DNA from: Zopfochytrium polystomum
Lineage: Eukaryota > Chytridiomycota > Chytridiomycetes > Chytridiales > Chytridiaceae
Reading direction: 5' to 3'
NCBI GenBank assembly: GCA_025765615.1
Contig: JAIVFJ010000102.1
Location: 124,001 to 188,000 of the forward strand
DNA length: 64,000 nt
Shown here: piece by piece, positions 20,910-32,525 of the stretch
How positions within the stretch are numbered: the first letter of the stretch is position 1
Layout of the letters: each line of letters begins with the position of its first letter
Translations under genes and position numbers: made by a program
The notes under the pieces: model-generated
What the model was told of the DNA's origin: nothing
Database searches by the model: none
The model's input: the letters and a program-made list of their open reading frames with translations, nothing else

Positions 20910-23318
20910 ATGGTGCGGCCTTTCTTGCCCCTTGCCTTCTCGTCGTCGTGCGTGCCCTTCCCTGCATTGCCCCTCTGCGCGGCATCATCGCCTTCCCTTC
21001 CCTTGTTCCTCGCCACCCTGTCCGTTGCTTCCCAGGGGGTCCCGGCTGCCTTGAGCATCGTATTCGATGATCACGCCGATGCGTGCGTGTTCTCTCTCCC
21101 CCTTCAATGAACATTCCCGGCCGTCCGTCGTTTCGTGGCACGATCCCTTCCCCTCCCTTCCCCACCAGCCCGCACCCCCTTTCTAGCCCTTGACCCACAC
21201 CCTTCAACGGCCTTCTTGGTTCTGAATAAACTGCAACGCAAGAATCGCACAGTTGCGATGCGTGTCGGATGCTAGAATCAATCGCGCCTCTTCACCTACC
21301 AATGTTATTCTCATCTTATGGGCTCCCCACAACCCAACTTATCTGGGCCATCGCCTCCCACCCCCCATCACTACTGATGTGTCGCTAACATAATCTTTGT
21401 TGCCTCCCACTCCTCCCACCCTCACACACTCTCACAGGATGAAGAATATGATGTCATCGTTCTGGGCACTGGCCTCACGGGTGAGGAAAATGTCTGCGTA
21501 ACCTGCCGTCGACCACGCGTCTTGGCCGAAAGGGGCAGCGGCACATCCCCCCCTCTCCTCCAACCGCTGATCCTGCTTCCTTTTTCCGTTTTGCAGAGTG
21601 CATTCTCTCTGGCCTGCTCTCTGTAGAGGGCAAAAAGGTCCTCCACATGGACCGCAATGACTACTATGGTGGCGCGTCCGCTTCTCTGAATCTGACTCAG
21701 GTATGAAACCCTTTCTTTTTTCCCCCCGATTACTTACCGCCATTGGCTTCTTGCTCTGACACCTTTCCTCGTCCAAACCTGGGCGCGGTTAGCTGTACAC
21801 CAAATTCCGCAGCGGCATGCAACCCCCCCCACAATTTGGCCGCGACCGCGACTACAACGTGGACCTGATCCCAAAGTTTGCGATGGCCTCTGGCGAGTTC
21901 ACCAACATTCTGTACCACACCGACGTCACTCGCTACCTGGAGTTCCGCCAGGTGGCCGGCTCGTTCGTGTACCGCGACGGCAAGATTTCAAAGGTCCCGT
22001 CTAACCAGCAGGAGGCGCTGATGAGCCCGTTGATGGGCTTGTTTGAAAAGAGGCGCCTCAAGAGCTTCTTTGAGTTCATCCAGAACTACAACTTTGACAA
22101 CCCAGCCACTCACCAAGGTCCGTTGGTTTGTGCTTTTCATTCCTTGGTGGTTCTGACCTGCTGACCTCTCGATGCAATTACTGGCCACCATTGCCCCCAA
22201 CCAACTTTGTTTCCGCCCTTTATTTTGAAACCCAGGCATCGATGTGAACAAGGACCCTATGACTGTCATTTACAAAAAGTTTGGTCTTGAGCCTGGCACG
22301 CAGGACTTTGTCGGCCACGCCCTGGCGCTGCACCTGGACGACTCGTACATGAATCAACCCGCCCGCGACACCTATGAGCGCATTTGCTTGTACATGAACT
22401 CAATGGTCAGGTACGGCAAGTCGCCGTACATTTACCCCATGTACGGTCTTGGAGAACTCCCCCAAGGTTTCGCGCGGTCGGTTTTTGCCTGCGTTTTTTT
22501 TTTCTGTACGGCTTGGTCCTTTTGTTCTGAACGACCCAACACAGTCTCTCTGCCATTTACGGAGGAACGTACATGCTCAGCAAGCCTATTGAGGAGATTG
22601 TGTACGAAAACGGAAAGTTTGCTGGAGTCAAGTCTGAGGGCGAGGTATGTTACCTTCCCTCTCCTCCGTCTTTTGCAATGGACAGACCTTACCACGCAAA
22701 CGCTTTTGCTGAAGTCTCTTGTCTGGACAGGTTGCCAAGGCGAAGCTCGTAATTGGAGACCCGTCGTACTTCCCCGACAAGGTCAAGAAGGTTGGACGCG
22801 TCGTTCGCGTCATCTGCCTCCTCAACCATCCGATTCCAAACACTGCCGACGCGGACTCGTGCCAAATCGTCATTCCGCAGAACCAGGTCAACAGGAAGCA
22901 CGGTAGGGTCACCAAACTCGTCTTTCTTTCTTTTTTCGTTTTGGTCCTCTTCTGAAGTATTCTGGACTTTTTTCCAGACATTTACGTGGCGTCGGTGTCG
23001 AGCGCACACTCTGTTTGCGGCAAGGGATACTGGACGGCGATTGTTGCGACAATTGCCGAGACTGAAAACCCGGAGAAGGAGGTTGAGGCAGGCATCGCGC
23101 TGCTCGGACAGATTTCGGAGCGATTCGTGTCGATCGAGGACCTGTACGAGCCCACGACCGACGGCGTCGCGGAGCAGGTGTTTGTGACCAAGAGCTACGA
23201 CGCGACCAGCCACTTTGAGACGGTTTGCGCGGACGTCAAGGACGTGTACAAGCGCGTGACGGGCAAGGACCTGAAGGTCGAAGGCAAGGTGAAGAAGATG
23301 GGCGAGGAGGACGAGTGA
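20910..23318 (+). CDS. GDI1: Rab GDP-dissociation inhibitor
   Basis: Extracts and recycles GDP-bound, prenylated Rab GTPases between membranes and cytosol. Eight exons give exactly 442 aa, the normal size: 20910..20912, 21438..21480, 21597..21700, 21793..22117, 22236..22476, 22545..22644, 22731..22902 and 22978..23318. Conserved blocks are [19 protein letters not shown] (nucleotide-binding-like fold), [15 protein letters not shown] (sequence-conserved region 1), [68 protein letters not shown] and [16 protein letters not shown]. The first coding exon consists of the ATG alone; I inferred it at 20910 because exon 2 begins exactly at Asp2 after a good acceptor. The remaining splice sites are supported by family alignment from memory. 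Confidence 0.95.
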
Positions 23319-24855
23319 AGGACTTGCGCGCGCGGGACGGCGGGGAACAACAACAAAAAATCACAAAAAAAAAAAAAACAGCAGCAGCAACCAACCTGAA
23401 CAAAGACCGTCAATGCCTGCCAGGAGTTTGAATCTTGAAACATTTAACCCCCCTTAGTTCGCCCATGCACATATATGTACGTGTGCCAAGTGCTGTCGCA
23501 CCTTAGCTTTGAGTTCATTTTCTTCAGCGGGTGAAACCACTTCAAACTTGGGTTGGCAAGGTTTTTGGGCTGTTGCTGTAAACCCTTGGGCCGATATTGA
23601 TGGTTGGACCAACGGAAAAAAAAAAAAAAAAAAGCGACACCAGCCGTCAACGACAGCGGCCCGTAGGCACAGGACTTTCTTTGTGCTTGCCTATGCGTTT
23701 CGCGTCAGAAACAGCAATGGTCCGCCGTTTTCAAAACATGATCACCTTGTTTGCTGCAGCGTGAAACGTCAAATTCATCTGTTCCCACAATAAAAAAAAA
23801 AAAACTTAAAAATAAAAAAAAAACTTGTGCAAAGATACTTTTTGGCCTTGGACAGAAATGTGCCAATGCAACGTTCAGGGCTAAAGAAAGATAAAGACTG
23901 TCCAGGTGCTAAGAATGGCTGGCACGATTTTGCTAAGATTTTGGAAGAAATAACAATATCAAAACATTGACACTCCACGTTTCAAGAAATTATCCCACTT
24001 TATTTCTCAAGAGTTCCAGTGCTTTGATCGTCGTACTCTCTATTCTTCCGCCCAGCCAAAATCCCCGCTGCTAGTGGCAGCGGCCAAGAATCGGGGCGGC
24101 ACGCTCCCACTAACGATAGCCGTGTGCTGTTCGACTATCTCTCGCCTAAACGGCGAGACAGGCAGTCTCTGCTGTACCTTTGCCACAAGGAAAGCGTGCA
24201 CTGCCCAGTGGACGTCAAGAAGCTTGGGGTCAGCGGGAAGCGGACACGGGGACTCAGGACGTACTGTCGGTTGCAGGTGCCGCCGTGCGGGTCGTTGTCG
24301 AGCAGGTGCCGGGGGGAGGCAGGGGAAACTCGATGGCGTTGGGCGCATTGTTGGGGGTGAAGGGGAGGCTGCTGACTGGTCACACCAAAGGATACTGTCT
24401 GCAAATTCTCCATGCGTAGTGAAAGTCGGACGTTTGCGTGGCTTTGGGAAGAAGAATAGAGTCGTAGCGCTGGTGGTCGCAGATCCAACATCGTCTGAAG
24501 AAGACAGCAAATACGCATTAGCATCTAAAACTCATCTGCCACATTTTCGATAATAGTCCTTTCACTGAAGCATCCATCCCACAGGTTACAGTCATTAAGC
24601 AATCTATAATCATACTATTAGTTCTGGGCCTTCCGGGTTGAGCAGTTGCACTACTGTGCACGAAAGAGATCCCACCTTGCCCAAAGCAGTTGGACTGAAC
24701 GCACTTCATTTTCAGTAGCACATATTAAAATATAACAAAGAGAGAGGGGAAGACAGACAGCGAAAGCCAGCCTCAACCTCGCACCGCCACTTCTTGATCA
24801 GGCTCGTTCCTCCTACACCAAGTCTAGCTCACCCTCAGAAGATCGATCGTACAGT
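23319..24855. other. Intergenic region, no convincing gene
   Basis: Contains A-runs at about 23361-23374, 23617-23634 and 23792-23823. Frames of 60-160 codons exist on both strands between 24040 and 24720, but none shows a recognisable domain and they contradict each other. A short unassigned minus-strand exon around 24520-24720 cannot be excluded. The last 100 bp are purine-rich leader for the next gene. Confidence 0.4.
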
Positions 24856-27000
24856 ATGTCGCTGCAGCCGCAGATCACGTCGGTGCTCCCGGGAAGCGAG
24901 GTGCATGCCCGGCTGCTGCTCGTCGAGGGAGTTGTCTCGCTCTCGCTGTCCCCGACGCCTGAGCTGCCGCTCGACGGACTTCTGCTCATCACGCCGCACC
25001 CGGCGCTGGCCATGCCGCCGCTGCGCGTGTCGTTCCGCGCGAACCGCTTCAAGGCCTTGCTGCCTCTGTACCCAGGCCCCAACGACGTCGAACTGCTTGT
25101 GCTGCACCTCGACCGGAGCCCGCACCCAAACAGCCCGCCCGCTCCGCCACCCTCGTTCCGCACCTTCTTCCACGTCGTCTACGCCCCGCAGCCCGCCGTC
25201 CCCCCGCTCAAGCTGGCCATCGTGCTGGGATCCGACAGCACGGGCGCGTTCGACGACGTGCCGCCCGACGCCGCCGGCCCCGGCGAGTGGCGCCGCCACC
25301 CAAACGACCTCGAGACCGCCTGCCGCCGGTTGCGGATGGCTGGCTATATGTGGGCTGCTTACACGCAGGACGAGATGCAAAAGGGCGGCTTTGGATTCCG
25401 GACTTTTCGGCTGGACGAAGGTATTATTGAACGTTGGGCAGGGGGTGCGGGAACGATGGCTTGGAATCAAGCCATCCTTTGTTAATTCGAGGAAAATCAC
25501 CTGCACGCGATCACGCTCACACTTCTACGCACTAACACACACACAAACACGCAAAACACAGCCATGCTGCCAGACAGTCTCTCGCAAAGCGACGTGGCGA
25601 ACGGCCGCCAAGTCGTGCGCCAGACGGCCGTGATCCACGTCCTCCGCTCCCGAAAGTACACGGTGGCCGAGATCCGCGACCCGAACCTCGCGCAGCAGGT
25701 GCAGGGCGCGAAAAAGGCCGGGTCGCTGTTCGACATTGCCATCGAGACCATTCAAGAGAACGGTCTCGGCGGCGGCGAGGGCGGCACGCAGTACGTGGCG
25801 GCGCTGTTTGCCGACGCGCACGCGCGGCAGCCGGACGGCGCGATCGTCGGGCACGCGGCGCTGGGCGGCGGCACGGGCAACCTGCAGCTTGCGATCTTTG
25901 GGTCTCACACGCTGTTTTCGTGGCCGACACACCTCGAGGAGCTCGAGGGCTGCCTGACAGACGCGCGGCCGGTCGACCGGCGCTTCTGCGGCGTCGACGC
26001 CGAGGGCAGTCGCTACTTTGCGGCCGCCAACGTCGGCATCGGCGCGATGATGCACGAGGTCGGCCACCTGTTTGGATGCCCGCACCAGGCGTCGGGCGTC
26101 ATGCTGCGCGACTACCCGCGGCTGCACCGCTCCTTCACGGTGCTCGACCCGCCGGACGCCGACGCCGTCGTCGGCCGCGGCGTCTGCCACTGGCACCGCC
26201 TCGACCTCCTCCGCTTCGCCGGCCACCCGTCGTTCGCCCTTCCCGCCGTCGACGGCCCGCACCCAGTTCCCGCCGGTGGCGTCTCGTGCCTCGGCACGGC
26301 CGAGGGCGTGCAGCTGCGCTGCCCCGCCGGCGTCCGCGTCGTCGAAATTCACGTCGAAGGCAGCGGCCACGAGTTCCCCTCCGCCTGGCTCGAGATCGAC
26401 ACCCCGGCGCCCGTCGTCGTCGTCCCCGAGGCCGCCCTGCGCGAGCGCGTTGGCAGCGGCGGCGGGGGCGGTCGGCGGCTGCGGCTCAACGTCATTGGCC
26501 GCAACGGCAGCAGCTGCACGGTCGACGACGTCAGCGCGCTGCTGGCGCACGAGACGGTTCCCGGCGTCGGCCCCGTGTGGCGGTCTGCGCTGGCCGGGCT
26601 GCAGACGGAGGGCGGGACGCGGCAGACGCTGATCCTGCCCCCCGCGCTGCGGGCGGTGCAAGTCCGTGGCGGGTCTGCGCTGGACGCCATCGAGTTTTTC
26701 CCGCTCGACGGCCCCGCGCCGTTGCGGTTTGGCGGCACCGGCGGCGGGCCGTGCGGTGGCGGCGAGTTTGCTCTCGCGCCGGGCGAGCACATTGTCGGGT
26801 TCCGCGTGCGCAGCGGGCTGTGGATGGACGCGGTCGAGGTCGTGCTGAACTCGGGCCGCTCGACGGGCATGCTCGGCAACGCGGGCGGCGGCGGGCCCAG
26901 CGAGTTCCTGTGCCCCGAGGGGTACCGCGTGTGCGGCGTGTACGGCGACGTCGGGTCGTGGGTGCTGCGCTTTGGCATGCTCTACACGAGGGCGGCGTGA
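24856..27000 (+). CDS. Putative zinc metallopeptidase with jacalin-like C-terminal domain
   Basis: Member of the fungal 'putative peptidase' family that includes yeast YIL108W. Two exons, 24856..25420 and 25562..27000, phase 1, 667 aa. The N-terminal beta-rich domain starts MSLQPQITSVLPGSEV. The catalytic motif is HEVGHLFGCPHQ (about residues 352-363): His, Glu, His and the third His of an HExxHxxGxxH zinc site, preceded by ANVGIGAMM. Conserved flanks are YVAALFADAHAR and FGSHTLFSWP. The segment RSFTVLDPPDA follows the zinc site. The last 140 residues form a beta-prism, jacalin-like domain (FFPLDG, FALAPGEHIVGFRVRSG, CPEGYRVCGVYGDVG), as in fission yeast relatives. No signal peptide, so it is expected in the cytosol. 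The substrate is unknown. Confidence 0.9.
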
Positions 27001-27694
27001 TGGGTGCCCGGTCGCGCGTGACGAGCGAGCGAGGCAAAAAAAAAAAAAAGAAGGGAGGCTGGAGGTTGGGGGTCGGGGTTGTGGGGGGTGCGCGGACGGG
27101 TCGAAGATATCTAGAGAGACGGACACACTAGACTCACCTAACCCTTGCTCCCTCCCCGCTGTCCTCCCCTTCTTCTTTCAAGTCTGGAGAGTACTGCTAC
27201 CAAAAAACACAAATGGAAAAAGAATGTGTGGTTTTAAATGTGTACAAGCGACACTATCCAAACGAAAATCATTCCTACTATTTGCGTTACCTTCTCGTTC
27301 GACGCGCTCTGGACCGGGTCGCTGCGTAGTTGGGTGCAGGATTGTGGAAGGTGGAAGGGGAAGAAGTTTTTTTTTTTTTTTAGCAGGGCCAATCACACCA
27401 CGCAGCCATCCACCTCCTGCCTGCGAGTTAGCCCCCAAGTGCAATGGCAATGATGCCTCCTTTTTATTTATTATCGGGCCGAACGAGCATTCAGCTTTCT
27501 GCGTTGCCGAAAGCAGAAAACCCCCTTAAAACGAAACAAAAACAAGCAGAACGCAAAGGAAAGTGAAAAACCATTCCGACTTTTGGCACTACTTTTGCTG
27601 CTTTGCTACAATTTTTCAACCAAAAGCCCACCCCCCCCCCCTACCCGCCACATCCATTACGTCCCCCGAATCCTTTTCCCCCGAACAACAACCA
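27001..27694. other. Intergenic region between convergent 3' ends
   Basis: Contains A and T runs (27037-27049, 27367-27381) and untranslated sequence. No supported gene. Confidence 0.45.
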
Positions 27695-30600
27695 TTACTG
27701 CGGAAGCTCACCCTCTTCCGCGCCATCGTCATCCGCGCTGGTGGCCGCCGCCAGCGCATCCATCGACCCTGCCCCGCCCGGCTGCTGCTGCTGCTGCTGC
27801 TGCGTTGGCCGCACCGGTGGGGGCGGTGGCGGCGGTGGCGACGACGGCAGCGGTGGCGGCGGCGGAGGTGGAGACGGCAGCGCGGACAGCGATGGCGGCG
27901 GCGGCGGCGGGGGTGGTGACGGGGTGGGCGGCGGTTCCGTCGGTCCTCCCGCAGTTTCACCAGCGCCGCCACCACCAGCTGCAGCGGACGCAGACGAAGA
28001 CGCAGCGTCGGCTGGTGGGGCGGCAGGCGCAATGGGCGCGGACGCCACAGGAGCAGCAGGCTCCTCGGCGTTCAAACGACCGCCGCCGCCGCCACCAGAG
28101 TCGGTCACCGCCACCGTCGCCGCCGCCGCCGCAACCGGCAAACGGACGACAGCGTCCTCCGGCGTATCAGCAGTGGCAGCAGCGTTCGACGACGCCGTCC
28201 GGGGAGCCGGCGTGTCCGCCGCCCTTGGCGACGTCGCACCCGCGTACGCAACCGCCAGCTGATCGGGCGACCGCCGTCGCTCCGCAACAGCCCCCGCCGT
28301 CGTCGATGCAGCCGCAGCAGCCGCAGCCGCAGCGAGCGCCGCGACAGCTCCTCCCGCAGCCGAGGTATTAGCCGCGACGGCCGCCGTCGTCGTCGCGTGA
28401 AGCGCGGGAGGCGGTTGCCCCAAGGTCGTCGGCGTCGTCGTGGTCGTCGTCTCGGCAACGGGCGCGGCCAACACAGGTCCGGGGTGATCCAACTCGCCCT
28501 CCTCGCTCTCATTGGTCTCGGCGGCGCTTGGCGCGGTAAATTCTGGCGGTTGCCGCGGCTGTGAGTGCGCAAGAGCCTTTCCGAAGGCGGAAGCCACGCT
28601 CCCACTTTCCGCCCACGGCGCCCTGGCGCTTTCGCTTGGCAGGGTGCCGCTGCTGCTGGTGCTGCTGCTGCGCGCTTCATTGCCGAATGCGTGGGCTTCG
28701 ACCATTTTCTCGTCCGGCGCGTGGGCGCCGTCCGCGACGAGTTGAGGTGGCTGCATAGTTTTCGCAGAATTATAGGCTGCCGCTGAATAGTCTTCCAGCC
28801 TCGGTTTCTTTCTATCGTCTCGCATGCCGTCCGGGTCACTTGGCGTGGGATTGGAGTGAGATCGGAAGCGTTTCAATCCAGATAGTACGTGGGCCGATGA
28901 AGTCAGTGCGTCATCGCTTTCTGTCGCGGGTTGGCCGAAAGCCATCTGGATGGGGGCCGAGTCTGCGCGCGCCGGAGCTTGTCCCGTGGATTCCCCGAGG
29001 CGATTTGTCGACCCGTCCGTTCGTGCAAAGTCCGTCGACGTTGAAAGCGAGCTGCTTGACGTCCCGGTGACAATTGGCAATCGCGCAAACACTTTGGCCT
29101 CCGGTGACTCTGGAAGAGCTCCACTCCGTCCTACACTGCTCTCCAACAGGGGCATGGCACTTCGTTTAGACAGCTCAAATTCTTGAGGCGCTTGTGGATC
29201 AAATGCCCGTGTGGAAGCTGGGTGGGCGAAAGGGATCAAACAACAATGTAAGTGGTTAGTCTTTCGGCCAAAGCAGTGGCAGGTGACTATTATAAACAAC
29301 CTTCGTCGTTTGCACCCGTGCGATTTCCTGGAGGCGCACCACCGATATGGTAAAGCTGTGAAGCAGCCGAGTTTGCTGGCAATTGGGGAGGGTGCGTGGG
29401 GGTTAACGGTGGTGCCACAGTGTTCAGTAGAGGATTGCTGGGAGGGCGTGCGGCTTTGGACTGCGCGAGTACTTGTGCGTCAAGGACAGCAGTGGCAGTG
29501 CTTATTCCAGATGATGCTGCGGACGAAAACGATGTTCCTTGGAGAAGGGTCGCCTCAGGTGAATGGTCTGGCCCATCGGCCGGAAGTGAGTCAACGCGAG
29601 GCTCCTTTTTCAGTCGATTCGTCTGCTGTGGCGCCGGTGGCGCCGCTGTGTGCTGATGGGTGTGCTGCTGACGAGGGAAAACTGGGTTCACAACCGCGGG
29701 TGCCATTGAGAAGTTTGGAAGCAACGACGCGGCGGTTGACGGGACCAACGTTGCAGAAACCGCAGTGACCAATCGCGACAACGAAGCACTGAGAGATTCT
29801 TCCGGAAGTTCCGACTTTTGGATGAGAATCTGCACAAACAGTGAGCAAGTCAAAAAATTTGGCAACTCAAGCAGTGGGATGAAGACGTCCAACGGCAACC
29901 TACATCGCCAACTGCTTCCTCAAAACTTTGCTTTAAACCCCGCTTTCCTCGCAGAGACTCAAACGCCTCACGGAGAGATTCAATCTTTACGTGAAGAAGA
30001 TCGCGAAGGGCCAATTTAGCCGATGCCAACCGCATTAGCTCTTGATCAAGCACAGTGACTGCACTAAGCACTCCTGTCCGCCAAAAGTTGAGCAGAAAAG
30101 CACCGAATTCAGTGTCAATGCTTTGGCGGCGATGTGAACTTCCCGCTGCTACTGCATCCGCCATTGCAGCGTGGTACGCGTCCGTCGATTCAGACAGAGC
30201 GTTCACGAGGATTTGATGGCTTGATCGAATGGCATCGGGATCGACATAGGGCTGCTCAAGGACGCAAGCAAACACTTCATCTGCTTCGAGACTTACGTCA
30301 TTCGAAGATGGATTTGTGGATCCAAAGCCAGATCCGGGAAGCGAAGCACTATTAGACGAGGCTGAGCCTGCAATCACCGCACGATAGGCTTTCATGCAGT
30401 GAAGTGGGGCAACGAGCGGAGCGCCGATAGCGGGGTCGGCCACCTCCGGAAAAAAACGAGATGGCCTGTTTGAGCTGGTGTGAGACAAAATAACTCCAAC
30501 TGCGCCAGGGTGCCGAAACTGCAGTTCGTATTGCCGGACGAGATCTTGGCTCGAGGGAATCGGCTGCTTCATCGGATTGTTACTTGAACAAAAAAAAAAA

Positions 30601-32525
30601 AAACGCGCACCTGCGTCAACCAATGGCTCGTACGCAAGCGGAGACTGCACCAACCTCTTGTACCACCCAACCAGCTCAAGCCCAAGCTGATGAAATTTTG
30701 AACATGCAGCGACGTACGAGTCCGAATTTTCCATAATCTCACCAGTTAAAAAGCCTGGCATCGATCTACCAACTCTGGTTAGTTTACAAGTCAAAGAGCT
30801 TGCGAATGTGAAATGAACCTTGAACAGGGAAAGAAGTGTGTCACGTGGCAGACGACAATGTCCGTGGGTTTATTCCGCCCATAACCAGGTAGGAAGTCCC
30901 GAACACGACGCTGAAGTCCGCCGAGGTATCCAATCACTTCAAACGATGGATCTGAAAACATGTGATCGAGCAAGCCAGTCGCGACCGACTGATCCAGAAC
31001 CATTTTTGGTGGAATTTGCCTATTGCGTCGAAAACTCAGTTAGAATAATTCATAGAAATACACAGGGCTTGGAAACTTACAAATGTTCTGCTCCATCCGA
31101 GACTCTTTGAGAACTGTTCGCGCTTGAAAGAGAAAGGAGTCCCTGGCCACCCCCCGCTGATGTCCCGGTACCGGCTCCGCCGCCAGCACGACCTTGCGAA
31201 ACAGCTTGAGACGTCGATCCAGCTGGATTCGAAGAGGAGGATAAAGAACCCTGCGTCGCTTGCTGCTGATAGGACGAATGACCACCGCCGTAGGGCCTGT
31301 ATGAGGGTGCTGTCGGTCCACCACCGGCGAACATACTCCCGTAGCGTGGCGCGCCATTTCCATTCCCGACGTACCCAATCAGTGCATGAGTCGAGAGTGC
31401 TGGCGAAGGAAGCTGGGAAGTTCTGTTGTTTGCCTCCAAGTTTGTCGGTGCGCCAAAATTTTGAAAAATGGGCTGAGGCCGGAGATGGACGGCGGTATCT
31501 CGTGCATCCACGACCATCGGTTCTCGATAAGTCGATCCTTGAAACGGTAACGCTGAGACTGGCTCCCTCCCATTTGATCCAGGAACTTCGGCTGATGATG
31601 CAGATGCAGATGCCGCCTGAAGAAGAACATACATGGACTGCGGTATTGCCGGCGGCACAGGCGAGTCCACTCGGTGGCTGGAAGTCCCGCCTACTGGCGC
31701 TCTTCCAAATGGAACAGATTGCCTGGATCCACGTCTGTACATCGGGGAGGTTGAGGGCGTTTCAACCGGAAGTCCAAGTGGTGTCGATGGCGCAGAAGGC
31801 ATTGGTGCCTGGTGAACTGAGAAAAGCGACGCAGATCGACTTCGCGGGTGCGGGCTGGGGCTCGGCTTTGATGGGTTGATGTCTAATTGCGATTAGGGCT
31901 CAGAATTGGTCAGACAGGGAGGGAACTCACCTTCATCGTGCTTCGGGTCGAGCAAAGGAGCTCCAGGAGGCACATTGAGCAGGAGCAGCGATTGGGCAGC
32001 GGCATCGGGCGCGGTAACAGAGGGAGGCGTGAGCGGTGGAAGGCTGGCGTGTGCAGCCCGCCCGTCTCCCGCGGAGGGTTTCGTCAGATCTGCAGGGACG
32101 GCCAAGGACTGCATCGACGGCGATGGGAGAAAACTGGCTGGGGCGGAGGTGGGAGAGCGCCCATATTGAGGGGGTGGGTGGGCGGTGGCGGTCACGTCAA
32201 TATTGCCGCCACCGATGCCAACGTCTGTTGCGCTCGCAGAGATGCGCTTGCTTCGTGTTGTTGTTTCCTTCGGCAATGATGGCGGTGGTGACACGGCCGA
32301 CGCTGCCGCCGCACTGTCAGCTACAACAGCTGCGGAGGAGGAGGTGGTCGGCAGAGCAGTTGTTGGGTCGTCGTCGATCGCGAGAGTTAGGTCAGAAGGA
32401 CGGCGCGCTGGGCTGCCAGGTATCGCCCCCCCGACCCTAGCACCATCCCCGTCTCCAAAGATAGCTGAGGGTTGGGGAGGGAGGGCGGCAAACGGCGGCA
32501 GCGGCGGCGAGTGTCCGCCCAACAT
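27695..32525 (-). CDS. MPN-domain protein with degenerate JAMM site, 1482 aa
   Basis: Seven exons keep phase throughout: 32525..31931, 31882..31081, 31019..30819, 30774..30655, 30582..29904, 29829..29301 and 29217..27695 (introns 44-83 bp). Residues 1-460 are Ser/Pro-rich and disordered. The MPN fold follows: VLDQSVATGLLDHMFSD, FEVIGYLGG, IVVCHVTHFFPC, GLELVGWYKSNN, PIPSSQDLVRQYE and GAVGVILSHT. It most resembles MPND/MYSM1/BRCC36-type deubiquitinases. The metal motif, normally GWYHSHP with two His ligands, reads GWYKSNN (residues 569-575); only the Ser and the downstream Ser/Asp remain. It should therefore be catalytically dead and act as a scaffold. A coiled coil follows (about 740-800), then a long disordered tail with two EEGEL motifs. 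The promoter region is shared with the gene at 34132. Confidence 0.8.

Noticed and set aside
24074..24553. Candidate genes on either strand in the GDI1-metallopeptidase gap
   Set aside because: Overlapping frames contradict each other, none has a recognisable domain and no splice model extended them.
25525..27126. Minus-strand frame of over 500 codons opposite the metallopeptidase
   Set aside because: It is the GC-rich shadow of a gene with an intact HExxHxxGxxH site. Its translation is Arg/Pro/Ala-rich with no domain.
30583..30660. Active JAMM metalloprotease
   Set aside because: The spliced motif is GWYKSNN; both His ligands are absent.
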